From NCBI RefSeq assembly GCF_014897705.1, contig NZ_JABUXV010000008.1:124001-188000 (forward strand): a DNA stretch of 64,000 nt. Direction: 5' to 3'. Made by a program: the position numbers and the translations under genes. The notes under the pieces were generated by a model. It saw nothing but the letters and a program-made list of their open reading frames with translations. It was not told the origin of the DNA and searched no databases. This document shows positions 28,859 through 37,542 of this stretch, piece by piece. The stretch comes from Brachybacterium sp. FME24. GTDB taxonomy: Bacteria > Actinomycetota > Actinomycetes > Actinomycetales > Dermabacteraceae. The number at the start of each line of letters is the position of its first letter. The stretch's first letter is position 1.

Positions 28859-29385
28859 TCCGGGCAGGGCGGGGGAGGTCACCGGTCAGTCCTGCGCGTG
28901 GCGGCAGCAGCGATGTCGGCCCCATGATCGGGCCGCGACATCGACGCTCACCGACTCCCAGCAGACTTCGAGCAGAGGACGGCAACACGATCGTCGAGTT
29001 CGTCGTGCTCTCGGCCGCGCTGCTGATCCCGTCGCTCTACCTCGTGCTCACCCTGGGCTCCGTCCAAGCAGCAGTGTTCGCGGCGGACACCATCGCTCGT
29101 GACGCCGCGCGCATCCACGCCGTCGAGGGCGACCCGCATCGTGCTGCTCAGCGCACCCAGCAGCACACCGCCCTGGTCCTCGAGGACTATCGGCTCGGGG
29201 CGAGCGACGTCGTCTCGATCAGCTGCAGCGAGGACCCCTGCTCGACCCCCGGAGGCACGGTCACCGCACAGGTGCGCATCCCCGTCCCGGTGCCGGGCCT
29301 CGGTCCGATCCTCGGTGACACCGGGCCGGTCGCCGTCGGCGCCGTCCACGCCGTGCAGGTCGACCAGTACCGGGTGGGGACCTGA
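28855..29385 (+). CDS. Second TadE/TadF-like pseudopilin
   Basis: This 176-residue protein has EDGNTIVEFVVL followed by a membrane helix at about residues 44-65; cleavage after glycine again leaves glutamate at +5. The extracellular part has a cysteine pair (SCSEDPC) that could form a disulfide. It starts with GTG overlapping the previous stop and ends with TGATG shared with the next start. With the gene before, it completes the TadE/TadF pair of the operon. Confidence 0.82.
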   Translation: MIRAGRGRSPVSPARGGSSDVGPMIGPRHRRSPTPSRLRAEDGNTIVEFVVLSAALLIPSLYLVLTLGSVQAAVFAADTIARDAARIHAVEGDPHRAAQRTQQHTALVLEDYRLGASDVVSISCSEDPCSTPGGTVTAQVRIPVPVPGLGPILGDTGPVAVGAVHAVQVDQYRVGT

Positions 29386-29903
29386 TGGCGCGGCGCACAG
29401 CATGCGGCCCGGCGGGACCACTGCCGCCGTCCGATCGCCACGGATCCAGCGCTGGTGCTCGGCTCCGTTCGAGGCTGCTGGACGCACGCGGATCCATGAC
29501 CATCCTGACCACAGGCGTGCTCGTCGTCATCCTCATGGTCATCGGTGTCGGGACGGCGATCACCGGCGTCCACCTCGAGCGCACCGAGCTGCAGCACGCC
29601 GCGGACAGCGCCGCCCTGGCCGCCTCGCAGGCGGTGGACCCGGTGCGCATCTACGCCTCCGGAGACGGCGCCGCGATCCACGCAGAATCCGCGCGACGGG
29701 CAGCGCAGGATCACCTGCGCGAGTACCCCCTGGACACCAGCCGCACCGAGGATCTGCGCATCGCCGATGTCTCCGTCGACGTCGACGGCACCGTCCGCGT
29801 GGTCCTGGCCGCGCGGACCCACCCGCCCCTGGCAGGATGGTTCACCCGGGGGACGGGGACATCGATCCCCCTGACCGTCCACGGAGAGGCCAGAGCCCGA
29901 TGA
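29385..29903 (+). CDS. TadG-like / Rv3654c-type pilus-associated protein
   Basis: This 172-residue protein has a membrane segment (MTILTTGVLVVILMVIGVGTAI) preceded by DARGS and followed by LERTELQHAADSAALAASQA, a segment typical of TadG-like and Rv3654c-type proteins of actinobacterial tad operons. The +5 glutamate is absent. It would expose a C-terminal domain of about 100 residues outside. It is the last pilus gene; its stop overlaps the ATG of the glycerate kinase gene by four bases. Confidence 0.8.
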   Translation: MARRTACGPAGPLPPSDRHGSSAGARLRSRLLDARGSMTILTTGVLVVILMVIGVGTAITGVHLERTELQHAADSAALAASQAVDPVRIYASGDGAAIHAESARRAAQDHLREYPLDTSRTEDLRIADVSVDVDGTVRVVLAARTHPPLAGWFTRGTGTSIPLTVHGEARAR

Positions 29904-31075
29904 CCCCCACGATCACTGCGCTGCTCGCACCCGACAAGTTCAAGGGAACGCTCAGCGCCGCCGAGGTCGTGGACGCCCTCAGCCGCGGCATCGCGCAGAG
30001 CGCACCCCAGGTGCAGCTGCTGTCCTGCCCGATCGCGGACGGGGGCGACGGCACCGTCGACGCCGCGCTCGCCGCCGGCTCGCTGAGCCGTACCACCACG
30101 GTGACCGGACCCACGGGACATCCGCGCACCGCGCAGTGGGCGCTCGCCGGGGACGTGGCCGTGGTCGAGCTCGCCGAAGTCGTCGGCCTGCGGGCCCTTC
30201 CCGGTGATGTCCTTGCTCCGCGCACAGCCTCCACCCGTGGTCTGGGCGAGCTGATCCTCGCCGCCGCCACGGCCGGTGCCCGCACCGTCATGGTCGGTCT
30301 GGGAGGGAGCTCCTCCACGGACGCCGGCGCCGGCCTGCTGCAGGGGCTCGGCGCGCACCTGCTCACCGCCGAGGGCGTCGACATCGCTCCCGGGATCGAC
30401 GGGCTGGCCACTCTGGCGTCCGCAGATCTCGCTCCTGCGCTCGCCGCTCTCGAGGGCGTGACTCTGATCGCGGCCAGCGACGTCACCAACCCCCTGCTCG
30501 GCACGCAGGGAGCGGCGGCCGTGTACGGCCCGCAGAAGGGCCTCACCAACGACGATGTCGACGAGGCCGACCGGGTGCTCGCGGCGGCCGCCGCACTTCT
30601 GGATCCACAGCAGAACCACCGTGATCAGGCGGGGGCTGGCGCCGCCGGAGGAACCGGGTACGCCTTGTTCCTGCTCGGAGCCCAGCAGCGCTCCGGGGCC
30701 GACGCTGTCTTCGAACTGGTCGGCGTCGACGCGCTGCTCGCCCGCGCCGACGTGGTGGTCACGGGGGAGGGGAAACTGGACCATCAGACCCTGCAGGGCA
30801 AGGGGCCCGCGGAGGTCGCGCGGCGAGCACACGCTCAGGGGCTCCCGGTGGCCGCAGTGGCCGGTGTCATCACCCTGGACCCTGCGACGCTGCAGGAGGC
30901 AGGCATCACCCGTACCTGGGACCTCGTCACCCGGGCAGGTTCCCCCGAGCAGGCGATCGCCCATGCCCGGGAGTGGCTGGTCGAAGTCGGTCGTGACCTC
31001 GGGAGCTGGCTCGCCGGCGTACCTGGCAGAGACGATCACGCCGCGGCGGAGTTGCCGGGTCCGCTCACGATGTGA
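29900..31075 (+). CDS. glxK: Glycerate kinase, GlxK/GarK family
   Basis: This 391-residue enzyme phosphorylates D-glycerate (to 2-phosphoglycerate in class II, 3-phosphoglycerate in other classes), feeding glycolysis. Family hallmarks are APDKFKGTLSA at the start, CPIADGGDGT, the glycine-rich GLGGSSSTDAGAG and the late VVTGEGKLDHQTLQGKGP. It is translationally coupled to the last tad gene (ATGA), although no functional link with pili is apparent; read-through from the tad promoter is likely. Confidence 0.93.
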   Translation: MTPTITALLAPDKFKGTLSAAEVVDALSRGIAQSAPQVQLLSCPIADGGDGTVDAALAAGSLSRTTTVTGPTGHPRTAQWALAGDVAVVELAEVVGLRALPGDVLAPRTASTRGLGELILAAATAGARTVMVGLGGSSSTDAGAGLLQGLGAHLLTAEGVDIAPGIDGLATLASADLAPALAALEGVTLIAASDVTNPLLGTQGAAAVYGPQKGLTNDDVDEADRVLAAAAALLDPQQNHRDQAGAGAAGGTGYALFLLGAQQRSGADAVFELVGVDALLARADVVVTGEGKLDHQTLQGKGPAEVARRAHAQGLPVAAVAGVITLDPATLQEAGITRTWDLVTRAGSPEQAIAHAREWLVEVGRDLGSWLAGVPGRDDHAAAELPGPLTM

Positions 31076-31133
31076 CACGAACCGACGACGATGGGTACGA
31101 GCCGTCCCGTCGGCCCGATCCGGGCACCTGCCG

Positions 31134-31139
31134 TAGACT
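31134..31139 (+). promoter_or_regulatory. -10 element of prfB
   Basis: TAGACT in the context CCGTAGACTC ends eight bases before the GTG of prfB, so transcription should start at or beside the start codon. Confidence 0.5.
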
Positions 31140-31147
31140 CTGCGCTC

Positions 31148-32263
31148 GTGGCTTCCATCGACTTCTCCGCAGAGATCCCCCAGCTCCGGTCGACCTTGTC
31201 CTCGATCGAACAGGTGACGGACATCGAGGCGCTCGACGCCAAGATCGCCGACCTGGAGGAGCAGGCGTCGTCCCAGGACCTCTGGGATGACGTCGACAAT
31301 GCCCAGAAGGTCTCCTCGGCCCTGTCCCATGCGCAGTCGGAGCGTCGCCGCATCAGCGAGCTCTCCCACCGCATCGAGGACATCGAAGTCATGGTCCAGC
31401 TCGCTGCCGAGGAGGACGACGCCGACACCCTCGCCGAGGCCGAGCGCGAGCTGGTCTCGATCCACAAGACCCTCGACGAGCTCGAGGTGCGCACACTGCT
31501 GGCCGGCGAGTACGACGAGCGCGATGCCGTGGTCACCATCCGCGCCGGCGCCGGCGGCATCGATGCCGCCGACTTCGCCGAGATGCTCCTGCGCATGTAC
31601 CTGCGCTGGGCGGAGCGCCACGGCTACGCCACCAAGGTCATGGACACGTCCTACGCGGAGGAGGCCGGACTGAAGTCCGTCACCTTCGAGGTCTCCGTGC
31701 CCTTCGCCTACGGCACCCTGTCCGTCGAGGGCGGCACGCACCGCCTGGTGCGCATCAGCCCCTTCGACAACCAGGGTCGCCGTCAGACCTCCTTCGCCGC
31801 CGTCGAGGTGATCCCGCTGATCGAGTCCACCGACTTCGTCGAGATCCCCGAGAACGACCTCAAGGTCGACGTGTTCCGCTCCTCCGGCCCGGGCGGCCAG
31901 TCCGTGAACACGACGGACTCCGCGGTGCGCATGACTCACCTCCCCACCGGCACCGTGGTCTCCATGCAGGACGAGAAATCGCAGATCCAGAACCGTGCCG
32001 CCGCGCTGCGGGTCATGCAGTCCCGCCTGCTGCTGCTGAAGAAGGCCGAGGAAGCTGCTGAGCGCAAGGAGCTGGCCGGGAACGTCAAGGCCAGCTGGGG
32101 CGACCAGATGCGGTCCTACGTCCTGAACCCGTATCAGATGGTCAAGGACCTGCGCACCGAGTACCAGGAGGGCAACCCCTCTTCGGTCTTCGACGGCGAG
32201 ATCGACGAGTTCATCGACGCCGGCATCCGCTGGCGCGCAGAGCAGGGCAAGCTCGACTCCTGA
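31148..32263 (+). CDS. prfB: Peptide chain release factor 2
   Basis: This 371-residue factor reads UAA and UGA stop codons. The tripeptide anticodon SPF is present in [15 protein letters not shown], and the GGQ motif in [15 protein letters not shown], which triggers peptide release. The frame is continuous: the programmed +1 frameshift that autoregulates prfB in many bacteria is absent, as expected in UGA-rich actinobacteria. The GTG at 31148 is preferred since a -10 hexamer lies eight bases upstream; the longer frame has no support. Confidence 0.96.
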   Translation: MASIDFSAEIPQLRSTLSSIEQVTDIEALDAKIADLEEQASSQDLWDDVDNAQKVSSALSHAQSERRRISELSHRIEDIEVMVQLAAEEDDADTLAEAERELVSIHKTLDELEVRTLLAGEYDERDAVVTIRAGAGGIDAADFAEMLLRMYLRWAERHGYATKVMDTSYAEEAGLKSVTFEVSVPFAYGTLSVEGGTHRLVRISPFDNQGRRQTSFAAVEVIPLIESTDFVEIPENDLKVDVFRSSGPGGQSVNTTDSAVRMTHLPTGTVVSMQDEKSQIQNRAAALRVMQSRLLLLKKAEEAAERKELAGNVKASWGDQMRSYVLNPYQMVKDLRTEYQEGNPSSVFDGEIDEFIDAGIRWRAEQGKLDS

Positions 32264-32447
32264 GCGAAGGGTTCGGCGTCGGCGAGCCGTGCTCGCGCAA
32301 CGGGCCCGGTCCGCTGGTGCCGGACGTGACGACTCGCACCCGGGCTTGACCAGGTTTTGACCCTGCCTGTCACCTCTCCTCCGGTTATTCGCCCTCCCGC
32401 GCCTCTACGCTGACAGGGCACGACTTTCCCGATGTGAACAGGCACCT

Positions 32448-33356
32448 GTGATCCGTTTCGACAACGTCACCAAGACGTACATGCGAGGCCAGTACCCCGC
32501 GGTGGAGAATCTCGACATCGAGTTCTCCCGTGGGGAGTTCGTCTTCCTCGTCGGGGCCTCCGGCTCCGGGAAGTCCACCATGATGCGCATGGTGCTCAAG
32601 GAGACCACCCCCACCCGGGGCACGGTCTACGTGGCCGGACGGGATCTGTCACGGATCTCGTCCTGGCGGGTGCCGGCGCTGCGCCGCGACATCGGCATGG
32701 TGTTCCAGGACTTCCGTCTGCTCCCGTCGAAGACCGCCTACCAGAACATCGAGTTCGCCCTCGCCGTGATCGGCACCCCGCGCAAGGTGGTGCGCCACCT
32801 GGTGCCCGAGATGCTGGAGATGGTCGGACTCGAGGACAAGGGGAAGCGGCTGCCGCACGAGCTCTCCGGCGGTGAGCAGCAACGCGTGGCCATCGCCCGC
32901 GCCTACGTCAACAGGCCCTCGATCCTGCTGGCCGACGAGCCGACGGGCAACCTCGATCCCTCGACCGCAGAGGGCATCCTGGATCTGCTCGCCGAGATCA
33001 ATGAGCGGGGCACCACTGTGGTCATGGCCACCCACGACCAGTCGGCCGTGGATCGGATGCAGCGACGCGTCGTCGAGATGGTCGGCGGCAAGGTGGTCCG
33101 TGACGAGGAGGGCGGTCTCTACGAGACGGTGGCTTCTGCCAGCGTCATCTCCGGCAATCTGCCCGACGATTCCGAACATCGCGCCGAGCACCCGCTGGAC
33201 GACCCGGAGGACCAGGGTCGGCCCGAGCAGCCCAGCGAGGAGCACCAGGATGTCTCGGATGTCCTGGACGAGGAACTGATCGACGAACGCGATGCCCAGC
33301 TGGATCAGGTCGACGACGCGTTCGCCGACGATGAGGACGAGGAGGAGCGGCGATGA
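32448..33356 (+). CDS. ftsE: Cell division ATPase FtsE with a long acidic tail
   Basis: This 302-residue ABC ATPase has Walker A GASGSGKST at 36-44, Q-loop VFQDFRLLP, signature LSGGEQQR at 139-146 and Walker [12 protein letters not shown] from 160. FtsE usually ends near residue 229; here about 75 more residues follow, rich in Asp, Glu and Gln. FtsEX links the Z-ring to peptidoglycan hydrolases outside the membrane. The tail could bind FtsZ, FtsX or the membrane, but nothing shows this directly. The start is GTG; the stop overlaps the ftsX start by four bases. Confidence 0.95.
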   Translation: MIRFDNVTKTYMRGQYPAVENLDIEFSRGEFVFLVGASGSGKSTMMRMVLKETTPTRGTVYVAGRDLSRISSWRVPALRRDIGMVFQDFRLLPSKTAYQNIEFALAVIGTPRKVVRHLVPEMLEMVGLEDKGKRLPHELSGGEQQRVAIARAYVNRPSILLADEPTGNLDPSTAEGILDLLAEINERGTTVVMATHDQSAVDRMQRRVVEMVGGKVVRDEEGGLYETVASASVISGNLPDDSEHRAEHPLDDPEDQGRPEQPSEEHQDVSDVLDEELIDERDAQLDQVDDAFADDEDEEERR

Positions 33357-34270
33357 GAGCGCGCTACATCCTCGGGGAGATCTTCACCGGTCTCTGGCGG
33401 AATATTGCCATGGTGATCTCCGTCGTCATCGTCACGGCGGTCTCGTTGACGTTCGTCGGCACCGGATTGCTGATGCAGAAGCAGATCATGGACATGAAGG
33501 AGACCCTGGTCGAGCAGTCCCAGGTGACGATCTATCTGTGCTCACCGCATTCCACGGCCGCGTCGTGCGCGGGAGGGGCGGCGACAGATGCGCAGATCGA
33601 TTCTGTACGACAGGCTCTCGACGGCGACGTGCTCTCGCCGTACATCGCCTCCTACGACGAGCGCACCTCGGACGAGGCACTCACGATCTATCAGGAGCAG
33701 TTCGCGGGGGAAGGATTCGTCTCGAACTTCACCGCCGAGGACATGCCCGTCTCCTTCCACATCACCCTGAAGAACGCGGACGAGTCCGCTGCGGTCGTCG
33801 AATTCTTCCAGGGCCGCGACGGCGTCGATGAGGTCACCGACCTCCTCAGCGCCTTCGCTCCGTTCATCGACGTGCTGAACCAGTCCACCCTGTTCGCGCT
33901 CGGCCTGGCCGTGCTGATGCTGATCGCAGCCCTGCTGCTGGTCGCCACGACGATCCGCATGTCCGTCGCCAATCGCCGCCGGGAGATCGCGATCATGCGC
34001 CTGGTCGGGGCCTCGAACCTCTTCATCCGACTCCCGTTCCTGCTGGAGGGAGCCGTTGCGGCGATCATCGGCGGAGTCATAGCATCAGGGATGCTGTGGA
34101 TGGGACTGCACTACCTCGTCCAGGGATGGCTCGCCCCGACGCTCGGCAACGAACTCATCACGGTCGGGGTGGCCGACCTGATCTGGGCGGCACCGGTGCT
34201 GATCGCTGCGGGCGCCGTGCTCTCGATCGCCTCCTCGGTGGTCTCCTTGAACCGTTACCTGAAGGTGTGA
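33353..34270 (+). CDS. ftsX: Cell division membrane protein FtsX
   Basis: This 305-residue protein has the FtsX layout: one N-terminal helix (about 20-42), an extracellular domain to about 180, then three helices. Cys63 and Cys72 in the extracellular domain could form the disulfide seen in mycobacterial FtsX. FtsX transmits FtsE ATP hydrolysis to a periplasmic or extracytoplasmic hydrolase; the coiled-coil M23 protein encoded two bases downstream is the obvious partner. Confidence 0.95.
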   Translation: MRARYILGEIFTGLWRNIAMVISVVIVTAVSLTFVGTGLLMQKQIMDMKETLVEQSQVTIYLCSPHSTAASCAGGAATDAQIDSVRQALDGDVLSPYIASYDERTSDEALTIYQEQFAGEGFVSNFTAEDMPVSFHITLKNADESAAVVEFFQGRDGVDEVTDLLSAFAPFIDVLNQSTLFALGLAVLMLIAALLLVATTIRMSVANRRREIAIMRLVGASNLFIRLPFLLEGAVAAIIGGVIASGMLWMGLHYLVQGWLAPTLGNELITVGVADLIWAAPVLIAAGAVLSIASSVVSLNRYLKV

Positions 34271-34272
34271 GC

Positions 34273-35604
34273 ATGTCCCAGAGCATCCTGCATCGTCCCT
34301 TGACCATCATCGTCACCGCGATGCTGGTCCTCACCCCGATGCTGGCCGGTCCGATGCCGTCGGCCTCCGCCGACGGAGACAAGGATGACAAGGTCGCCGA
34401 GCGCGCCACCATCGATCAGGAGCTGGAGGACCTCCGCATCGAGCTCGGCGGAGTCAACGAGGAGCTCGCCGACACGTACCTGGCCCTGGCCGAGACCGAG
34501 CTGATGATCCCGCAGGCCCAGCAGGAGCTTGAGGATGCCCAGGCAGAACTGGCCCTCGCACGGGAGGAGGACCAGTTGACCGGTGAGCGGCTCACCGCAG
34601 CCCAGGACGAGGAGAAGGAGCTCTCGGGCGACGTCGAGACCGGGCAGGACGAGGTCGACCGCAGCGATGACGAGCTCGCCGAAGTGGCGCTCTCCGCCTA
34701 CAAGGGCGGCGGTCTGCCCAGCCCTTCGACCATCTACATCGGCGGGGGAAGCCCGCAGGACACCGTGGACCGGTCCATGAATTATCGGATCACGATGGCC
34801 TCCCAGGGCAGCCGGCTCGATACCCTGCGCTCCGATCAGGCAGTCACCGAGAACTCCGCGGACCGCCTCACCGCCGTGCGCGAGGAGATCGACGCCCTCA
34901 AGCTCGAGGCCGAGGCAGCCGTGGAGCGCACCACCACGGCCGAAGAGGCCGCGGCCACCGCGAAGGCTGATCTTGACGCGCTGTACGCCACCCAGCAGAG
35001 CCAGCGGGACGATCTCGAGGCCAAGAAGGTGAAGTACCAGGAGGACGAGGCGAACCTGGAGACCCGCAGCTCCACGCTCGATGAGGAGATCGAGGAGCTC
35101 GCGAGCCAGGAACGCGAGCGCGAAGAACGCGCACGTCAGCAGGAGCAGCAGGAGGAGCAGCCTCCGAAGGACAGCGGCGGGGACTCGTCGAACTCCTCCG
35201 CGAACACCGGCGGCGGATGGGTCTATCCCGTCAACGACCGCCTGAACTCGAATTTCGGGTGGCGCTACCACCCGATCTACCACACCCGCAAACTCCACGC
35301 GGGAGTCGACTTCCCGTCGGCCTGCGGGACGGCTGTGGGCTCCACGCATTCCGGTCGAGTGATTGCTCGCACCTACAACAGCGGCGCTGGCAACAAGATC
35401 ATCCTCAGTCACGGCATCCACAACGGGAAGCTGGTCACCAGCTCCTACCACCACCTGCAGAGCTACGCCTTGCCGGTGGGTGCGCAGGTCTCCGCCGGGG
35501 AGACTGTCGGCTATGTGGGCACCACCGGCTCGTCGACCGGTTGCCATCTCCACTTCGAGATCCAGGAAGATGGCAACTCGATCAATCCGACCAACTACAT
35601 CTGA
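34273..35604 (+). CDS. Secreted M23 (LytM) peptidase with coiled coil, EnvC-like
   Basis: This 443-residue protein has a signal peptide (cleavage after ASA, near residue 33), a long coiled coil of about 250 residues rich in Glu, Ala and Gln, a Ser/Gly linker and a LytM domain. Zinc ligands are visible: His342 and Asp346 (HAGVD) and the HLH motif at 425-427. The intact ligands suggest a real endopeptidase that cuts peptide cross-links, whereas EnvC itself is a degenerate activator. Coiled coil plus place next to ftsEX suggest control by FtsX, as with RipC in mycobacteria or PcsB and CwlO elsewhere. Confidence 0.92.
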   Translation: MSQSILHRPLTIIVTAMLVLTPMLAGPMPSASADGDKDDKVAERATIDQELEDLRIELGGVNEELADTYLALAETELMIPQAQQELEDAQAELALAREEDQLTGERLTAAQDEEKELSGDVETGQDEVDRSDDELAEVALSAYKGGGLPSPSTIYIGGGSPQDTVDRSMNYRITMASQGSRLDTLRSDQAVTENSADRLTAVREEIDALKLEAEAAVERTTTAEEAAATAKADLDALYATQQSQRDDLEAKKVKYQEDEANLETRSSTLDEEIEELASQEREREERARQQEQQEEQPPKDSGGDSSNSSANTGGGWVYPVNDRLNSNFGWRYHPIYHTRKLHAGVDFPSACGTAVGSTHSGRVIARTYNSGAGNKIILSHGIHNGKLVTSSYHHLQSYALPVGAQVSAGETVGYVGTTGSSTGCHLHFEIQEDGNSINPTNYI

Positions 35605-35797
35605 TCGGCGCGACCACGGTGCGCTCACGATCTTCTGGGCGAGTCCGTGACACCGCTTCTCCCATCGCGAACACGAGTCGGGCGGGCCATATTCGCTCGC
35701 GCGCTGCGGTGACCACCGCGTAAGCTGAGACATCCGGTCGTGGCACGAGCCCGATCGGACCACGAACAGCAGATCGACTGCGGAGCGGAGGGACCCC

Positions 35798-36301
35798 ATG
35801 GCGGCCAAGAAGGCGGCGAAGAAGGACGCCACGGAGGAGGGCCCCCCGAAGAAGCTCATCGCCTCGAACAAGCGGGCGTATCACGACTACTACATCGACG
35901 CGACCTGGGAAGCCGGCATCGTGCTCACCGGCACCGAGGTGAAGTCACTGCGCGACCGCGGTGCCTCCCTGGTCGACGGCTACTGCTTCGTCGAAGGTGG
36001 CGAGGTGTGGATGGATACTGTGCACATCGCGCCGTACGTGAAGGGCACCTGGACGAACCACGCTGCACGCCGCAAGCGCAAGCTGCTCATGCACAAGCAG
36101 GAGATCGAGAAGCTCGCGAGCAAGTCACGCGAGAAGGGCTTCACGATCGTCCCTCTGCAGATGTACTTCCTGGGCTCGCACGCAAAGGTCGTCATCGGCC
36201 TCGCACGCGGCAAGAAGGAATGGGACAAGCGGCAGACCCTGCGCGAGAAGCAGGACCTGCGTGAGGCGCAGCGGGCGATGCGTCAGCGCGAGCTGGCCTG
36301 A
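35798..36301 (+). CDS. smpB: tmRNA-binding protein SmpB
   Basis: This 167-residue protein binds tmRNA and delivers it to stalled ribosomes. Family hallmarks are NKRAYHDYYIDATWEAGIVL, TGTEVKSLR, HIAPYVKG and the basic C-terminal tail (KKEWDKRQTLREKQDLREAQR) that reads the empty mRNA channel. A Lys-rich N-terminus of about 20 residues precedes the core. GGAGGGACC lies upstream of the ATG, and a TAAGCT hexamer further up may be its promoter. The tmRNA gene is 0.8 kb downstream, separated by one opposite gene. Confidence 0.97.
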   Translation: MAAKKAAKKDATEEGPPKKLIASNKRAYHDYYIDATWEAGIVLTGTEVKSLRDRGASLVDGYCFVEGGEVWMDTVHIAPYVKGTWTNHAARRKRKLLMHKQEIEKLASKSREKGFTIVPLQMYFLGSHAKVVIGLARGKKEWDKRQTLREKQDLREAQRAMRQRELA

Positions 36302-36323
36302 CCATCCGGTCAGGTCCGCGTCG

Positions 36324-36887
36324 TCAAGCGCGGCGCTCCAGTCGCGCCAGCGTCTGACGGGTCGAGTCGAGCAGGCTCTCCTCCGCGTCGCCGAGGTTCT
36401 CTCGCATGAAGAGGGCCCTGCGCGCGTCCTCGAGGGCCGATTCCCACAACGCGGTCATGGCGAGGTTCCGGCCCCCGTCCCGCTCGGAGAGCGCATGCTC
36501 GAACCGGCACTTCGCGCGATGCTGGAACACAGCGGCGAGCACGGACAAGGAGGACGTCGACGTCGGGTCGTCGAACCCGGTCTCCTCCGCCGCCAGGTCG
36601 AGCTGCTCCTCGGCAGGGAGGAAAGCCCCCTGCCATTGCAGGACGTGCGCATAGCGGGTGCGTCGAACCGCGCGCACCAGTGCGGGAAGACCGGTGTCCT
36701 CGAGAGAGCGGCGACCTGCGATCGCGGCCTCGTCCAGCCGGCCGAGCATCCTCAGATAGGCGACCGTTCTGGGGTCCTGCGGGTTCGTCGCACACCAGTC
36801 GGCGAGGGCGGCCGGCTCCTCGACCACTTCCCGCAGGGTGTCATCATCGAGAGTCACCTGCACGCCTGCTGCGGAGAATGCGATCAT
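36324..36887 (-). CDS. Hypothetical protein, helical, TPR-like
   Basis: This 187-residue protein has no named family that I can recognise. It is almost all helical, with repeated patterns of small and large hydrophobics (VAYLRMLGRLDEAAIAGRRS, HVLQWQGAFLPAEEQLDLAAE, ALEDARRALFMREN) that resemble tetratricopeptide repeats. It has no signal peptide or membrane segment. ATG at 36887 or GTG at 36890 may be the start. It lies alone on the minus strand between smpB and ssrA. Confidence 0.65.
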   Translation of the reverse strand: MIAFSAAGVQVTLDDDTLREVVEEPAALADWCATNPQDPRTVAYLRMLGRLDEAAIAGRRSLEDTGLPALVRAVRRTRYAHVLQWQGAFLPAEEQLDLAAEETGFDDPTSTSSLSVLAAVFQHRAKCRFEHALSERDGGRNLAMTALWESALEDARRALFMRENLGDAEESLLDSTRQTLARLERRA

Positions 36888-36960
36888 CACGCCATCATGG
36901 CGCGAGTGGCCCTCGTGGTCCAGGGTGCGGCGGCTTCGCCGTGAGCTGAGGAATATTGAC

Positions 36961-36994
36961 TTCAGATCGCGGCCCGGTCGAGGTAGACTCGTTC
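36961..36994 (+). promoter_or_regulatory. Probable ssrA promoter
   Basis: TAGACT at 36984-36989 (context GTAGACTCGTTC) with TTCAGA 17 nt upstream is the best match to a vegetative promoter; a TTGACT at 36956 lies 22 nt away, which is too far. The 12-mer GTAGACTCGTTC recurs before clpS at 63517-63528. Confidence 0.5.
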
Positions 36995-37054
36995 CACGAC
37001 GTACCGGTTCGCCGTGCGTCAGTGGGATGTTGACAACTGAAGAGTGAGTGCAAG

Positions 37055-37074
37055 GACGGTCCTTCAGGACCGTC
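37055..37074 (+). other. Hairpin in the ssrA precursor leader
   Basis: GACGGTCC and GGACCGTC form a perfect 8-bp stem with a TTCA loop, 27 nt before the mature tmRNA 5' end. It could be a processing signal in pre-tmRNA, or an early terminator. Confidence 0.4.
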
Positions 37075-37100
37075 GATTTCTGTGCTGCAGACCCATGCTA

Positions 37101-37471
37101 GGGGCCGATCGGTTTCGACGGTAGTTGTCCAGCAAGGGGAAGCGGGCCGAGAATCCAGAGTCATCTCGTTAATGTCCTCTGGAAAACAACAAGTGCCGAA
37201 CCAAAGCGCACTGACTTCGCTCTCGCTGCCTGATCAGCGTTAGCAGTCTGGAACCCCGGGTTTGCTCCTGACCCGGATCGTTCCATCATCTAAGGAGCCA
37301 CTGCTGCCGACCTTCGTCATCGAGGTCGGATGAACACCTCAGAGTGACTGAGTCCGTCGACGACGCGTCCGTACGATCGTCGGGACTGAGAAAACGCTAA
37401 AACGGACTGCGCCCGGAGAAGCCCTGGCTCCGCACTATCGGACGCGGGTTCGATTCCCGCCGGCTCCACCA
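37101..37471 (+). ncRNA. ssrA: Transfer-messenger RNA
   Basis: The 371-nt tmRNA begins with GGGGCCGA and ends with CGGCTCCACCA. The 5' GGGGCCG pairs with 3' CGGCTCC as the acceptor stem, and GGTTCGATTCC is the T-loop. The mRNA-like part encodes AEPKRTDFALAA (37195-37230) followed by TGA at 37231-37233. This degradation tag ends in the ALAA recognised by ClpXP-type proteases. CCA is encoded. smpB, which encodes the protein partner, lies just upstream. Confidence 0.96.
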
Positions 37472-37486
37472 TTGCACTCACTATGA

Positions 37487-37528
37487 AAGGCCCCCTCACC
37501 TGCGCTGATGCGCGGGGGAGGGGGCCTT
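37487..37528. terminator. Terminator after ssrA, shared with the GH3 gene
   Basis: AAGGCCCCCT and AGGGGGCCTT form a 10-bp stem with a further GCGC/GCGC pairing in the loop. On the plus strand CTTCTTC follows, and it ends ssrA; on the minus strand it may end the GH3 transcript, which stops at 37543. Confidence 0.75.
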
Positions 37529-37542
37529 CTTCATGCCCGAGA

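Noticed and set aside
31148-32263. Programmed frameshift in prfB
   Set aside because: The frame is open from the GTG to the end, with no internal UGA or slippery site near codon 25.
37030-37035. TTGACA as an ssrA -35 element
   Set aside because: No -10 hexamer lies at the right distance; the sequence 17 nt downstream is GC-rich and begins the hairpin.
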